Positions 1 to 12,681 of a stretch of DNA of 64,000 bases are shown one piece after another. Below the pieces are notes generated by a model. That model had not been told where the DNA came from and made no database searches. It was given only the letters and a program-made list of their open reading frames with translations. The position numbers were made by a program, and so were the translations under genes. The DNA is from Acanthochlamys bracteata. Taxonomy: Eukaryota; Streptophyta; Magnoliopsida; Pandanales; Velloziaceae. The stretch lies in NCBI GenBank assembly GCA_019914995.1, contig CM034144.1:4371489-4435488 (forward strand), given 5' to 3'. Position 1 is the first letter of the stretch, and every line of letters begins with the position of its first letter.

Positions 1-422
1 AGTGTAGCCCCGTTGAGACAATAAGTTAGACATTGGTTCATATGCTAAAGCCCCTCACTCAAAGTCAGTGGAAGGAAAAAGATGCTTCCACCTCGAGCCA
101 TCATGCTCTTTTGGACCTGTAGAAGGGAATTCCACCAGCGAGTAGGGCTTGTGCCCATTAGTTCATGTCCTGCCCTAGTTAGAAAATACTTCAATCACCA
201 GCCTGCTACATACCGGCTCTGGCAGCGACGAACGACGGCTAGCGAACAGAGAATTTATTGATAAAAATATAAAATAGAGTAGAAAGTTTGAGGAACAGAG
301 AATGACAGCCTGCTACATACCAGCTATTTATAGATGGATATGTTCGAGTTAAATTTCAGATGGATATGTTCGTAATATATAAAGATGTGTGAGAACAACA
401 GATGGAAGGATATGGGGGATGA
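1..422. other. unassigned sequence left of CACTA remnant
   Basis: No coding region is recognised here. A short phrase, CCTGCTACATACC, occurs twice (near 203 and 308), and a CTATTTATAG stretch lies near 325. It could be the end of an inserted repeat, because the transposase homology starts abruptly at about 423, but no terminal signature was found. Confidence 0.3.
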
Positions 423-965
423 AAAGTCATGATTATCATATTATATTACAAATACTTATGCCTGTTAGCTTGTGCGGTCTTTTGCATAAGGATGTACTAA
501 ATGCAATAAATGAACAAAGCCAATTTTTTTAAGGATTCTATGTTTGAAGGTTCTTAGAGTGGACGTATTTAAGAAACTGCGAGAGAATATAGTTCTAACT
601 CTATGCAAGTTAGAGATGATTTTCCCCCTGCATTTTTGATATTATGGTTCGTACACTTGCCTTTTGAAACAAAAATTGTAGGAACTGTTCAGTATCATTG
701 CATGTATCTGATTGAGAGGTTAGTCATCGTATAAATATCATGATTACAATATAATTTTATTCAAATTATTAATGTGCTTGTACTTTTTGTTTAGGACTAA
801 TGGTAGGTTTAAATTAGTTGTGCAAGCTCGCACGGAAGGATCAATTGCTGAGGCATGTATTGTGAAGGAATGCTTGTATTTCTGTTCATTGTATTTAGTT
901 AACATTTTGAACAGGAGAGATACAAATACAGATGTGGATGACCCGCCATCAATTCTCTTTATGTG
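423..965 (+). pseudogene. CACTA (En/Spm) transposase remnant, DUF4218 region
   Basis: Conceptual translation gives the usual order of the DUF4218 domain that follows the TNP2 transposase in plant CACTA elements. It starts with KSHDYHIILQ near 423, then FPPAF near 620, MYLIER near 700, and after a probable intron (about 720-795) EGSIAEACIVKECLYFCSLY near 838-895. The longest open stretch is 772-996. It is broken: the 530-620 part contains stops and needs more than one frame, and the upstream TNP2 catalytic part is not in the window. Family assignment rests on motif recognition from memory. It belongs to the same element as the tandem array and GCGACC-rich end that follow. Confidence 0.75.
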
Positions 966-1214
966 TTTTTCGAAGGAATTCGGCCAGTTGGAGTGAGTAG
1001 TCTTCAGAAGGAATTGGAAAGGCAGCAAAGAGCAGTACAACGAACTCATGTAGATGATATGGTCCATGAAAAGTAAATTGGAAAGACAATGCCCACTTTT
1101 GGTTAATAGTCTATTTGTCGATTCGTTATTTTTTGTTGATTTTTTATAAGTTATAATTAATATCTCTATAATTAGCCACAAATTGTTGGGTGAATTTATC
1201 AAATAATTAACATC

Positions 1215-2325
1215 TTAAGGTTTTAAGATTTTATAATAGAATAGTTTAGCTTAAAACAACATAAATTGTTCAAATGTGGAAAAAGTAATGAAACAATACG
1301 AAATTAGCACTATCACTACCGGCTCGATGATTCTGATGTGTAGGAAGCGTCATAATCAAATTTCGAGGCCCGATGAGTGAGATATGAGCAAGTTTGATTT
1401 TATAAATTCTAATATAAGATAACTTAGTTTAAATAATATAAAGAGTTAAAATATAAGTATTGAAATGACACGAAATTGGGGCCACCATGATAAACTCGAT
1501 AAGTGTGACTTTTAGGAAGAATCAAAATCAAATTTGGAGGTCCGTGGAGTAAGGTAGAAGCAAGTTCAGGTTTTAGAAATATTAATATAGAATAGTTTAT
1601 GCTAAGACAACATAGGAGGTCAAAATATAAACTAAATCGTCAAAAGGCACAAAATTGCCGCCGACATGATCGGCTCGCCGAGTGTGACATGCATGAAGAG
1701 TCGGAATTGAATTCGGAGTCCGGAAAGTAAGTTAGAAGCAAGTTTAGGTTTTATAAGTCTTAATATAAAGTAGCTTAATCTAAGACTACATAACGGGGAC
1801 AATATATAAAATAATCCATCAAATGGCATCGGCACGGACATGATCTGGTCGACGAGTGTGATTTGCAAAAAGAGTCGGAATCAAATTTGGAGTACGGAGA
1901 GCAAGTTAGAAGCAAATTTAGCTTTAATAAATTTAAATATATAGCATGTTAGTCTAAAACAACATTAAGAGGGAAAAATCTAAACTAAGCCGTCAAATGA
2001 CACGAAATTGGCACCGACACGATTGGGTGGACGAGTGTGACTTGTAGGAAAAGTAGGAATCAAATTTGGATCTCCGGTAGTAAGTTAGAAGCAAGTTTAG
2101 GTTATAGAAATATTAATATAGAATAGCTTATGCCAAGACGACATAGTGGGTCAAAAGATAAACTAAGCTGTCAAATGGCAGGAAATTAGCACCGACATGA
2201 TCGGGTAGACGAGTGCGACTTGTTTGGAAGAGTTCGAATCAAATTTGGAGATCCGGAGAGTAAGTTAAAAGCAAGTGTAGGTTTTAGAAATCTTAATATA
2301 AAATAGTTTAGTATAATACAACATA
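1215..2325 (+). repeat. tandem array, ~177-bp unit, six copies
   Basis: An ACAACAT-like landmark recurs near 1256, 1436, 1607, 1785, 1959, 2138 and 2318, giving spacings of 171-180 bp. Each unit also carries a GACACGA/GACATGAT-type core, a TGACTTGTAGGAAGAGT-like stretch and a TTAGAAGCAAGTTTAGG-like stretch. The units are diverged from one another, so the array is old. It lies between the transposase remnant and the subterminal repeats, and a related array at 6541-7015 holds the same place in a second CACTA element. It is therefore probably part of the CACTA 3' region and not an independent satellite. Confidence 0.85.
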
Positions 2326-2689
2326 TTTTTGCTATGTGTTCTATATATATATCTCAATTTGGTTAATGTTGTTACTTATTTTCATTTCAAATTCATGATC
2401 GTTTGCTTTTATCGGAGAGAAGTATGTCATCAGCACTTAGCAGTTTCGTTAGTTCTTGTACTGTGTTTATTAAAAGTACATACTTGTAATACTCTTTATT
2501 ATATTTTTATTTATTGTAACTAAGAAAATATTAATATGCTTTATTCATATTATTAAAATATTAATTGTTAGCATATTTGTTTTTGATATTTGTTTATTAT
2601 AATATTGAATTAGTTTGTATATGTAATAACAATATATAATATACAAAGGAAGAAATAAAATTTTTAAAGGTATTAACAATCGTCCGAAA

Positions 2690-3143
2690 ATGATCTCTAA
2701 AGTGCAGAGAGCTGAACCATCTGCGACCTACAGCCTCAGTTGCCGATGAAGGATTCGTGACTAGCACGACCAGTAGCTGATATGCAAAACAGCGAGCAGC
2801 AGCTGCTGTCGCTCGTAACCCAACAACGACCATATAAGTATGGTCGCCGAAACCTACCGCGACCGTGTTCTAGCTGGCTGCAGTTGTTTCAGCGACTAGC
2901 GGATACCGGTCGCTGGTTAATTGTCAGCAACTCGTTGACTTCGTCGCAGATACTCAAACTTGCTGGTCTCAAATACAATGGAGTATTAGCGATTAGTAGC
3001 TTTACCTTGATTGCAGAAGCCTTCAGTGACCTAATGCGACCGTTGCTGCAACCAGGTTTTCCGAGTCGCTGAAAGCTTCCGTGACCATCTTTATGTTGTT
3101 GCGACCGTCTTTCCTAGTCGTGGATTCCTCTGTTTATTGTAGT
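2690..3143 (+). mobile_element. CACTA 3' subterminal repeats and end (element A)
   Basis: A relatively GC-rich block on an AT-rich background holds many short copies of GCGACC, CGACCA, GTCGCT and their complements, the usual look of CACTA subterminal transposase-binding repeats. It stops at TTTATTGTAGTA near 3143, close to the TTTTTTGCAGTA end of element B near 13,380. Both read AGTA where the canonical terminus is AGTG, so the exact last base is uncertain. I did not find the 5' end; it would lie left of the window. The stretch 2326-2689 before it is AT-rich spacer. Confidence 0.65.
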
Positions 3144-4084
3144 AAGGTTATTAAAACATAAAAGAATATACCTTAAACCTGTTAAACCCATCCAAAAACT
3201 TCTTCTCTACCCTTGAATGTCAGCGTATGAACTCTGAACTCAAATTAGTAAAACTACACTAAGAAAAATTATAATAATATCAGTTCAATATTTCTATAAA
3301 TCTCCGAGGTAAGCTATATATACAAGAAATGGTGAAATTTTTTTCTTGCAGTAGCTAGTGAGATTCTCAAAAAGAATTGACTACAATCAACATACATCAG
3401 CAGGCATTGCAAACAAAAACAAACCTTGCAATCATCTATCACAACTGTAGATTCAAAACCAATTAGATCACTTTGTCTGTCGCAAAAGTAATAATACATA
3501 GCATGACTATTCATGAATTAGTAAATGCAGCTCCGACAATTCTAGGCTGTGCTCAAATCACAACAAGCCACGAATAGTGGAAAAGAAATTGTTATAAATC
3601 CCATAAAAAGTGGAAAACGCATTATAGATTCCAAATTCGCAAAATCTAAATTGATATAAGAATTTTGACAACGACGGAAACCCTTGAAAGAGGGGAAGCT
3701 CACCGTTGAAGTTTGCCGCAGAATAGGAGAAGTAGTTGGGACTCAAATTTTCTTAACTGTGAGGTATGGAAAAGGAGATGCACGAAGACTTTATCAAACA
3801 AACACATATTGAGTTCAAAAATAAAAAGAACAAAACGAAAGAAAGGCATGGTGCAGCGTAAGGGCATCATGGTATTACATATTAACTTCAGCGCATTGTT
3901 TAATGAAATCCAAAAACATAATTGCTTACAAAACCATTAAGCTTGAGCCTACATAAATGTTCAACACGTACATTGATATTGGAGTAACTGAATGAATGAA
4001 CGGGATCGATGAAAAGAGAGGTTTCTCTTTAATAATGTCATTTTACGATGCTATACAAGGCCCAATATTTTCTCTTTCTCTTTG
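3144..4084. other. unassigned AT-rich stretch
   Basis: Only short reading frames with no recognised similarity. A CACTA-like pentamer at 3257 followed by an AT-rich run is noted, but no matching end was found. Confidence 0.3.
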
Positions 4085-4268
4085 ATAAACGCCGCCAGCC
4101 CCGGTTCCTCCTCTCCTCGCCGCCGTCTATCACCGCGCGCTCCTGCCGCTACTGCTGCGACGCTCGCCTAACACCGCCAGCCTTGCTCGCCGCGGCTGCT
4201 GCTGGCGTCTAATGATCACTACTGCCGCCGCTGCTGCCCTTTTCCTCCACCGCCGCTGCTACCCTTTG
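4085..4268. repeat. GC-rich CCG/CTG trinucleotide-rich island
   Basis: About 180 bp strongly enriched in GCCGCC, CTGCTG and CTCCTC on a very AT-rich background. It looks like the leader or Ala/Pro-rich first exon of a plant gene or transposon gene, but no open frame continues out of it. The sequence just after it (4300-4395) could be coding (SYPQTRSDIDDISDNG-like translation), perhaps the first exon of the CACTA protein whose later exons lie at 5740-6400. That link is inference. Confidence 0.4.
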
Positions 4269-4452
4269 TATTTTTGAAAACATTTATGAAAATTGTATGC
4301 GTTGCTGGTTCTTGTGATTGTATTTGAAAATATATCCGAAGAAAGTTATCCTCAAACTAGGAGTGACATAGATGATATTAGTGACAATGGTTAAAGCATA
4401 CAAATTTATTTCATTATTTTTTGTATTTTTTTATGGATCTAATTGTATGATT

Positions 4453-5330
4453 TGTTGAAAATTTCAAGTATTTTGATAATAATGCATATTTGAGAATCAT
4501 TATTAAGCTATAAATATGTCTATATTAGATTTGAATAGTATATAGAGCATATGGACAAAACACAATATAAAAATTGGCTAAGTGTTAATGCCTTATTAAT
4601 ATGCCAACTTCGGACGTGCATATCTTTCTACTCACTGCACCAAATGAAAATTTCTAAATAGCATTTGAAAGATGGCTTGATATAGAGTAAACGGAGATAA
4701 AGAGGACGAAATTCCATCAGGTAACAAAAACAAAAAAATTCAGTAAAGCTTGTCTATTAACACTACCCAACTTCTATCAACTGGATAGCATATTGACACG
4801 TCAAATGGCAAATATAATAACTCTCGGCTCACACGAGATATTGGAGATTGATATGTACAGCAGAATTTTGAAATTTCTAAAGTCACAAAATTCAGCTCAT
4901 TCCATGAAAAAATAAATTCTACAAAAACAGGTGAAGGTCACTGTTTTGAACTTGTCATTTCTGGATGCACTCAAATTAACCCGATCTGGACAGCGGCGTG
5001 CAAAATGGATATCATTAAGCTCGAGCCATATTTTGGGATCCGATTTTTGCTACTGAAAACTGAGTCATTGATCTATCTAAAATCTAAATTTGAGGCAATA
5101 TCTTCTACTAACAAAGTCTAGAAAATACCTCAAATGACTGAATTGAACCATGTAGCTATGAGTGCGATTGAATTATTTTTAGCTCCCTACTCGTGCCAAA
5201 TAGTTGCAGCTGATTTCAGAAGAGGTTAGATCAATCAAGGATATATTCAGAATATTTATTTTCAAATTTTACGGAGAGAATATTGAAAGATTTGAAGAAA
5301 ATCTACAAAGATGGAAAAGAATCCAGCATG
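4453..5330 (+). mobile_element. truncated LTR of the Sirevirus-type Copia family
   Basis: Begins TGTTGAAAATTTCAAG and runs parallel to the reverse complement of about 29,650-30,540, the left LTR of the Copia element further right. Shared landmarks include the GATAATAATGCATATTTG-like start, the ATGCCAAC...GTGCATATCTTTCTACTCAC segment and the CAAATAGTTGCAGCTGATTT segment. Homology stops near 5330, so about 0.9 kb of a ~2.07-kb LTR remains. It sits within CACTA-derived sequence. Old, judged by eye from heavy divergence. Confidence 0.75.
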
Positions 5331-5739
5331 GTTAGAGAAGACTAGACTGGGAGTCATTGATACGATACAAGCATGACAAGCAGTATTTTATTGATATATC
5401 AAAAAAAATTTCATTTATACATAACTTTATACTAACTAACTATATATTTTAGTTTTATAAAGGAAAAGTTTGAAATAAACTTACAGGTCCGATTTGGAGA
5501 CGCTACTTGCATAAAGTAGGGGAAGATTGATATAAGAGATGGAGAAATAGGGAACATAAACATTACAAGAAAATGGGACGTGGCGAGAGTGGCAGGCTAA
5601 TCCATTAAGGGATTTAAATTAAGAATTGTAGACGTTTTGATTGGGTTAGTCTATGCAATATGCTTGATGGTTCTGAATTTACAGTGAGCGTAATTTGTAA
5701 AATCCCTATAAAATTCGGTTTTACAATTGATTAACTTGT

Positions 5740-6400
5740 GTATTATTTTTTTAGGAGGTATCAAGAAGGTCGAAAGAGTCTCGAAGTAAGCAATTCGATC
5801 CATATCGTGGAGGTAGTGAAAGTATTGCAAGCATTTCTCATCGGACGGCAAATATGCCTAAGATTTAGATATGTATATCTATAATAGTTGTTCGTATTCA
5901 TGTTATAAAATATATACATAGTGAGGGGTTATTAGGAACATATAAGATCGCTTACACAAAAGCAAATGGTGAATGGAGTTCAGCAAGAATACAGAGTAAC
6001 TATGTAAGTAAAAATTTTATATATTATTTACATGTATATGTACTCTACTATCCCACATTATAATAAGTTTATAAATTATAGGAAAGGATGTCTCAATTGC
6101 TTGAAGAATTATCACAAACTAAGCATCCGATGACGGAAGAGGAGGTAATGCAAAATATTCTAGAAAGCGTATCTGAATATTTTCGTGGTCGGGGACCTGG
6201 ATCTAAACTGCCGGTGTAAAGACGACATCACATCTAAAATTAGATAGTTTGAGCAACAATTGAAGAGAGAAAAACAAGAAAGAGAGAGATCAATTGACAG
6301 AGTTAGCACGCTTCAGTAACAATTAGAATTGCGGTAGAAGCAGTACAATGATCAATTAGAACTGTAGCAGTAGCAATACAATGATCTTATTAGAATGTTG
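5740..6400 (+). pseudogene. CACTA second protein remnant (Transposase_24-like)
   Basis: Translation between 5755 and 6220 gives SKQFDPYRGGSESIASISHR near 5785-5845, KIAYTKANGEW near 5945, then MSQLLEELSQTKHPMTEEEV and a YFRGRGPGSKLP end near 6180-6215. These match the layout of the plant Ptta/En-Spm (Transposase_24) protein that accompanies the CACTA transposase. An intron-like gap lies at about 6003-6082. After a stop near 6217 a Gln/Glu-rich coiled-coil-like stretch continues in broken form to about 6400. The copy is not translatable as a whole. It is on the same strand as the DUF4218 remnant. Confidence 0.65.
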
Positions 6401-6540
6401 AAGTCCACGCAAGGTAGGCAGTCAAGTGACAGTTTTGCAAGCAACATTATATTTCCTTAACAAATCTTTTATTAAATATTGTATATTAAATTTTGTTATA
6501 ATTCTATTATACTATAACTTTTATTATAAGGTTTGGTAGG

Positions 6541-7015
6541 ACGAGTGAGTTAAAAATATTTATGTATTATTAAAATTTTTATATAGAAAACTTAGCTTTA
6601 CAACAACTTAAGGTGTCAAATTTTAGAAAAAGCATCTAGAGGCCGCGAAACCTACACAGACACGACCGTTTCGGCTAGACTGACTTGTAGGAACAAATAG
6701 AATTACATTCGGAGATACAATGAGTGAAGTAGAAGCATTTATACATTTTAAAGATATTTATTTCGAAAAGCTTAACTTTATAACAACTTAGGAGGTCAAA
6801 ATCTTAGAAAAAGCCTCGAATGGCCGCGAAACCTACGTGTACACGACCTTCTCGACTAGAGTGACTTGTATGAAGAAACGGAATAGTATTTGAGATAGGA
6901 TGAGTGAGTTAGAAAGGCTGAAACCTATACATATACGACTATCTCGATGAGGTGACTTGTAGGAAGAAACGAAATTGTACTCAAAGATATGATGAGTGAA
7001 CTAGACGCAGTATTG
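6541..7015 (+). repeat. second ~180-bp tandem array (about 2.6 units)
   Basis: CAACAACTTA recurs at 6601 and 6781, and a shorter third unit follows to about 7015. The unit carries the same ordered pieces as the array at 1215-2325 (AACTTAGCTTTACAACAACT, GACACGACC, GACTTGTAGGAA, GTAGAAGCA), so the two arrays are related. It lies downstream of the Transposase_24-like remnant, as the first array lies downstream of DUF4218. Confidence 0.75.
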
Positions 7016-7339
7016 CACTTTTAATTTGCTATATGTTGTGACTTTTATTAACCTTTTTTTTTTCTTTGCTTCAGAAACATGATCGGTGACAAGGGATGCA
7101 TAAAGTGGGCGTTGATGACTATATATATCTGGTAGGAAGACGACATTGATGAATACATAGGATTGTATTATGAAAATAATTATGTATTATAGATATTCTG
7201 TAAGTTGTATTAAATAACTAATATAAAATATTTAAAATTTATTTAACTGAGTGGATGTTTATAATTATGTTGATGAATAGTTTGAGTTTTTTGATGCGCA
7301 ACACATATTTATAATATAGAAAATGCAAAAAGTATTTTT

Positions 7340-7442
7340 AAAAAGAAGGTAGTAGCAAACAACAGGACCTATTCGCTTCTAGATGTAGTAGCGACTAGCG
7401 TGGTGCTGGTCGCCACTAAAAGTAGTAGTGGCCAATGTAGTG
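7340..7442 (+). mobile_element. CACTA element B subterminal repeats, left part
   Basis: Contains GTAGTAGCGACTAGCG, CTGGTCGCCACT and related short repeats. The block is cut at 7442 by the Gypsy insertion and resumes at 13,140. The preceding 7016-7339 is AT-rich element B sequence without a recognised gene. Confidence 0.65.
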
Positions 7443-7899
7443 TGTTATGGCACGAGATCGCTTGGAAGTCGATCTCACAAGAATCAAAGTGTAAAAGCAA
7501 GAAAAAACAGAAATAAAAGATAAAATTAATAAACTTTTTCTCCCCTACAATTGATGCCTTGCATCCTTATTTATAGTTTGGGACTTCTCTAAGCCGATTA
7601 GAACTCTTGCTATTAGAGTTCTACTCAACATCTAACTCCTAATACTCCATCCTTATTTATAGCTTAGGACTTCTCCAAGCTGATTAAAACTCTTGCTACT
7701 AGAGTTCCACTCAACATCTAATTCCTAATACTACGTTCTTATTCAAACTCTTACGGCTGGACTCTTAAAGAAACATAATTCTTGCATAGGACTCCCTATC
7801 AGCTAACTATGCTTTTGTTCATGATCTGTTTCTTTGCAGGCAATACATTTGCTTATGTGTGTACTCTTACGGCTGCTCCTTCTAAGTGTGTTCCTGACA
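7443..7899 (-). repeat. Gypsy 3' LTR with 86-bp internal duplication
   Basis: TG...CA repeat of 457 bp. An 86-bp segment beginning CATCCTTATTTATAG is duplicated in tandem (starts at 7562 and 7648). On the minus strand each copy shows CTATAAATAAGG, so the promoter-like TATA region is doubled. Confidence 0.9.
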
Positions 7900-10800
7900 T
7901 CGACCCCCCCTTCTGAAAAAACAGCATCGTCCTCGAGGCTAGCTGCATCAATTCCCCTGGATGGGTTGCTAGAGGACCCTTCAGGATAGCAGTCTTCTTG
8001 CGGCTGCTCTATAGGCCAAGCCTCATCGGGTAGAGAATGCAATGGTTCTGTGACATCTGGGGGAGTAAATCGAATATCTTTCAGCTGTGAGACATGGAAA
8101 ACAGGATGAATGCGTGCTCCTAGAGGAAGATTCAGCTTGTAAGCTACTGTCCCAATCCTCTGTATGATTTCAAAGGGGCCATAAAACCTGTAACGCAGCT
8201 TGTGGTTGCGGCGTTCTGCCATTAATGCTTGCCGATATGGTTGTAGCTTGAGAAAGACAAGGTCGCCTATTTGAAATTGTTTTTCTCTATGCTTCTTATC
8301 ATAAGCTCGCTTCATACGGTCTTGAGCTCTTCTTAAATGAAATTGCAAGTCATTAAGGATAGCGTCCCGCTCACGGATTTGATTTCCCAACAAGTCTTCC
8401 TTTATCGGACCGGCTGCAAATGAAACAAGGGCTGGTGGTTTCTTACCATATACCGCCTCAAAGGGAGTAGCCGAGTGGGTGTGAGTATTATATGAATACT
8501 CTGCCCAATGAAGCCAACGCATTCAATGACGAGGATGCTCCCCGACAAAGCACCTTAAGTACGTCTCTACTCCCCTATTGACGATCTCTGATTGCCAATC
8601 TGTTTGCGGATGATAAGCGGAACTCATATGGAGAGAAGTTCCTTGTAAACGATGTAGCTCTTGCCAAAACGAGCTCATGAACACTGGGTCCCTATTGGAA
8701 ACTATCAAGGATGGACACCCGTGTAGCTTAACAATTTCCCGAGCAAAAGTGTTCGTCACACTCACTGCATTATATGGATGTCTGAGAGGTATGAAGTGCG
8801 CATACTTTGTTAGCCTATCGACCACCACTAAGATAACATTCTTCCCTTCCGACAAAGGTAAGCCTTCAATGAAATCCATTGCGATGTCAATCCAAACAGC
8901 GGTAGGAATTGGGAGAGGCTGTAGTAGTCCTGCTGGCTGGAGACAGTCGGATTTGGCCTTGGCACAAGTAGCACATGCTGCTATGTGTCTTTGGACATCA
9001 CGAGACATACCTGGCCAGTAAAACTGATGTGATAGACGCTTGTATGTGCGAAAACGCTCTCTATGTCCACCTATTGCTGAATTATGAGCCTCGAATAGCA
9101 ACTGTCGTCGTAGTGCTAAGTCCTCTGGAACATATAGGCGCCCTTGGTACATAAGGTACCCTCTTACTATCTGAAAATCTTGCGTAGGCCTACTTATGGC
9201 GTCTTCGATCAGTGAGTATGTAGTATCGTCTGTCTGTTGAGCTTTCAGAAGATCATCCCAGAAAGTTGAGTGTAAGGCACTAATCGCTGCAAGACCACAG
9301 TTTGGTATGCGCGATAAAGCATCCGCCACAATGTTGTGTTTCCCGGCTTGATATTCTATCCTGTAATCGTAGCCTAGCAACTTCACTAGCCATTTTTGTT
9401 GCTCGTGAGATGTCAATCGTTGCTCCAATAAATATTTCAAGCTTAAATGGTCTGTGTTGATGATGAATCGATGACCCAAGAGATAAGGGCACCACCGTTG
9501 CACAGCTAGCACTAGCGCCATAAGTTCTTTCTCATAAGTGGATTTGGCGAGAGCTCCTACAGATAATGCCTTGCTGAAATATGCAATCGGACGATTACCT
9601 TGTGTTAGAACTGCTCCTATCCCTCTTCCTGAAGCATCAGTTTCTAAAAAAAATGGTTGATTGAAATCGGGTGCAGCAAGAACAGGGGCCTTCGACATTG
9701 CCATCTTAAGTTGCTCAAAGGCGGTATTTGCTTCTGCAGTCCACTAGAACCCGTCTTTCTTCAACAGATCAGTCAAAGGGGCAGCTATGCAGCCATAGTT
9801 TAACACAAACCGGCGATAGTATCCCGTGAGGCCTAAGAACCCTCTGAGTTGAGTTACTGACCTAGGTACTGGCCATTCTAGCATTGCCTTTACCTTGGAT
9901 TGATCGACGGCTATCCCATTTTCTGAGACGATATGCCCAAGGTACTCGAGTTGGTGGCATCCGTACTTGCACTTGGACAAATTTGCGTAAAGCTTGTGTT
10001 CCTGCAGAAGAGTCAAAACAGCGGCCACATGCCGAAGGTGCTCCTACATGTTGGTACTATAAAAAAGGATATCATAAAAAAAATTAAAACAAACTTGCGT
10101 AGGTATGTGCGGAACACTTCGTTCATCAAAGATTGAAAGGTTGACGGAGCGTTTGTTAAGCCAAAAGGCATGACTAAAAATTCATAGTGTCCGTCATGAG
10201 TGCGAAACGCCGTCTTGTGGACATCCTCATCACGAACTCTTATTTGATGGTAAACTTTAGATCAATCTTGGAGAAGATTCTAGCACCAAAGAGTTCGTCT
10301 AAAAGTTCATCTATCGCTGGAATAGGATATTTGTCTTTTGCGGTTACCTTGTTGAGGGCTCGATAGTCTACACAAAAACGCCACGAGCCGTCTTTCTTCT
10401 TTACTAGAAGGACTGGCGAGGAAAAAGCAGAAATGCTTGGCCTGATAATACCTTGTGATAACATCTCAGCAACAATCCTTTCTATCTCATTTTTCTGCAC
10501 TTGTGGGTACCTGTAGGGTCTCACATTAGCTAGTTGTGCACCAGGGAGAAGAGGAATTCCGTGATCATGAGTTCTTTTGGGCGGAAGAGAGAGAATGGGG
10601 TTGAATGCTTTCTTGTACCTAGTGATCAACTCTTGCAACTCCTCTGGTACATCTTCCAAGCTATTACCTCTAGTCTCTTTACTAGTTGTGACTGCAACTA
10701 ATCGCAAGGAACAAAGCAAGTGTCCAGGGCGAAGGCTTGTGAGCTGAGAGACCCTTCCCTCGCGGATCCCTTGCAAAATAAACTCGCGCCCTTGCATAGA

Positions 10801-12681
10801 GAAGCGCATGTCAGAACGGTCCCAATTACATATAACATCTCCAAGGCACCGGAGCCATTGTATACCCAATACTAAATCCATTCCTCCAAGGGGAAATGGG
10901 TATGCATCAATAAACAAGTTGGCTCCCTGTACTTCTAGTGGCACAGCCTGATAGACAACTTCTATTGAGTGAGGTCTCCCATCCGCTAACTCTACCTTTA
11001 GCAGTCGAACATCTGTAGCTTTTAGTCGCATGTGCTTGACCAACTTATCGGAGATGAAGTTATGCGTACTCTCCGAATCAATCAAAATAAAGACATCTTG
11101 TTTCTTTATCCTTCCCATGACGCAAATGGTTTGTGGTCCAACAAGGCCATGCATAGCACTCAATGATAAGGTGGCGTCTTCGTCTGCTGTTTCGTCTGGC
11201 GGTTCTGCTGAAAGCTCATCGTCACTGTCTTGTTCCTTCATTGTGGAGATTGAATACAATTTGGTGGTGTACTTATGCCCTTTATAATATTTGTTATTGC
11301 AGTAAAAGCATAAGCCTTTGGATCTCCTTTCATTAATCTCAGTCACTGATAAAGATCGATGTCGTGGAATAGAGGTTTCATTAGATCCTGCTCGGGTGGT
11401 TGTGGTATTTCCCGAAGACGAAGTCGTTGCTCCACCGTGCTGGCCAGCAGTTGTTACAGTTGTTTGTGGGCGAGAAGAACGGTTTGCAGGGTGCTCCAAG
11501 TTGAGTTTTCTGTCGAACATATGGGCTATCATATATGCTTGTTGAAGTTCGGTGGGCTGCATAGCCATGACATCCATGGCGATCTGTTGAGATAACCCTC
11601 CGCAGAAGCGCTCAATCAGATCCTTCTCAGACGTATGTTCCATTTGCGATCGTAAGTCTTCGAAGGCAGCTTCATACTCGGTTAAAGTGCTTGTTTGCTT
11701 TAGCTGCTGCAAGGAAAAGCTAGCGTTGTCGAAGGTGGTAGGTCCGAAACGGTGCAGTAATGCTGATGTTAACTCCTCCCATGAGTGATGAGGTCGATCC
11801 CTCTCAAAATTTCGATACCATCTATTGGCATCCCCTTGTAGATACATAGCAACGATGGTTACCTTATCAATTGCTGGAGTGAGGTAATATTTAAAATATT
11901 TCTCTACTGCATACAACCACTCATGTGGTTCCTTTCCGTCAAAAGATGGGAAGCGATGACGATCCTTAGGCAGTTGAGTATGAGTTCCCATTGCTAGGGG
12001 TGTCTCAGGTAGTAGCCCGCTGGAGGCTAGCTGTGTGTGGCTCTAGTTTTGCCCAATTAGGTGCGGTCTCTGGCTAATATTGTTGTAGTAAGTTAAGCTA
12101 GGGATGACTTGGGTGTTGGTGAACATACTGTAAGTGCTTGCTGGAGAAGATTGTGGAGTTGGTATTAATGAACCTAGAGGGATACTAGATAGGGGTGTTA
12201 TTTGGTTGAAATTAGTTAAGGGTGCCACCAAGGATGTAGTATTGGGTTGTGGTGTTATTAAGGGCTGATTTTTGTATCGGCGATATACTAGTGATGGTGC
12301 TCATAGGAGGGGCTGAAAGATAGCTATTTGGTATAGGACTGTAGTGAAAGTTTGGTGGTGGGTCTTGCTTGAAGGTTGGCATTGATACTTGATTTGATGG
12401 TCCTTGATTTTTTCCTATACTGCTGCCTGGATGATTCGTTTTGAGGAATTCCATCATGTCTGCCATAGTCCGCGCGAGATTGTTCACTGCTGTAGCACAT
12501 AAGTTGAGTTCTTCGCGTTTGCCAATATCAATAGGTTCTGAATTGGGATAGGTCTTGAGCGGGGTGGCGGGTGTTTGTAAGAAGGTGGTGGAACATATAT
12601 TATGTGGAGAGGATGGTGATGGAGGTGAATTTGCCGTGCTTAACGACACTGGATCCATATCGCTGGCGCTCTGGTACCACT

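Noticed and set aside
744-1202. 152-codon minus-strand frame
   Set aside because: It is the antisense of the CACTA DUF4218 remnant, which explains the sequence on the plus strand.
1215-2325. Centromeric satellite block
   Set aside because: Only about six diverged units, placed between CACTA parts and with a related array in a second CACTA copy; a transposon origin is simpler.
3257-3290. CACTA pentamer followed by AAGAAAAATTATAA, a possible 5' end of CACTA element B
   Set aside because: No GCGACC-type subterminal repeats follow it, and no matching 3-bp duplication with the 13,380 end was found.
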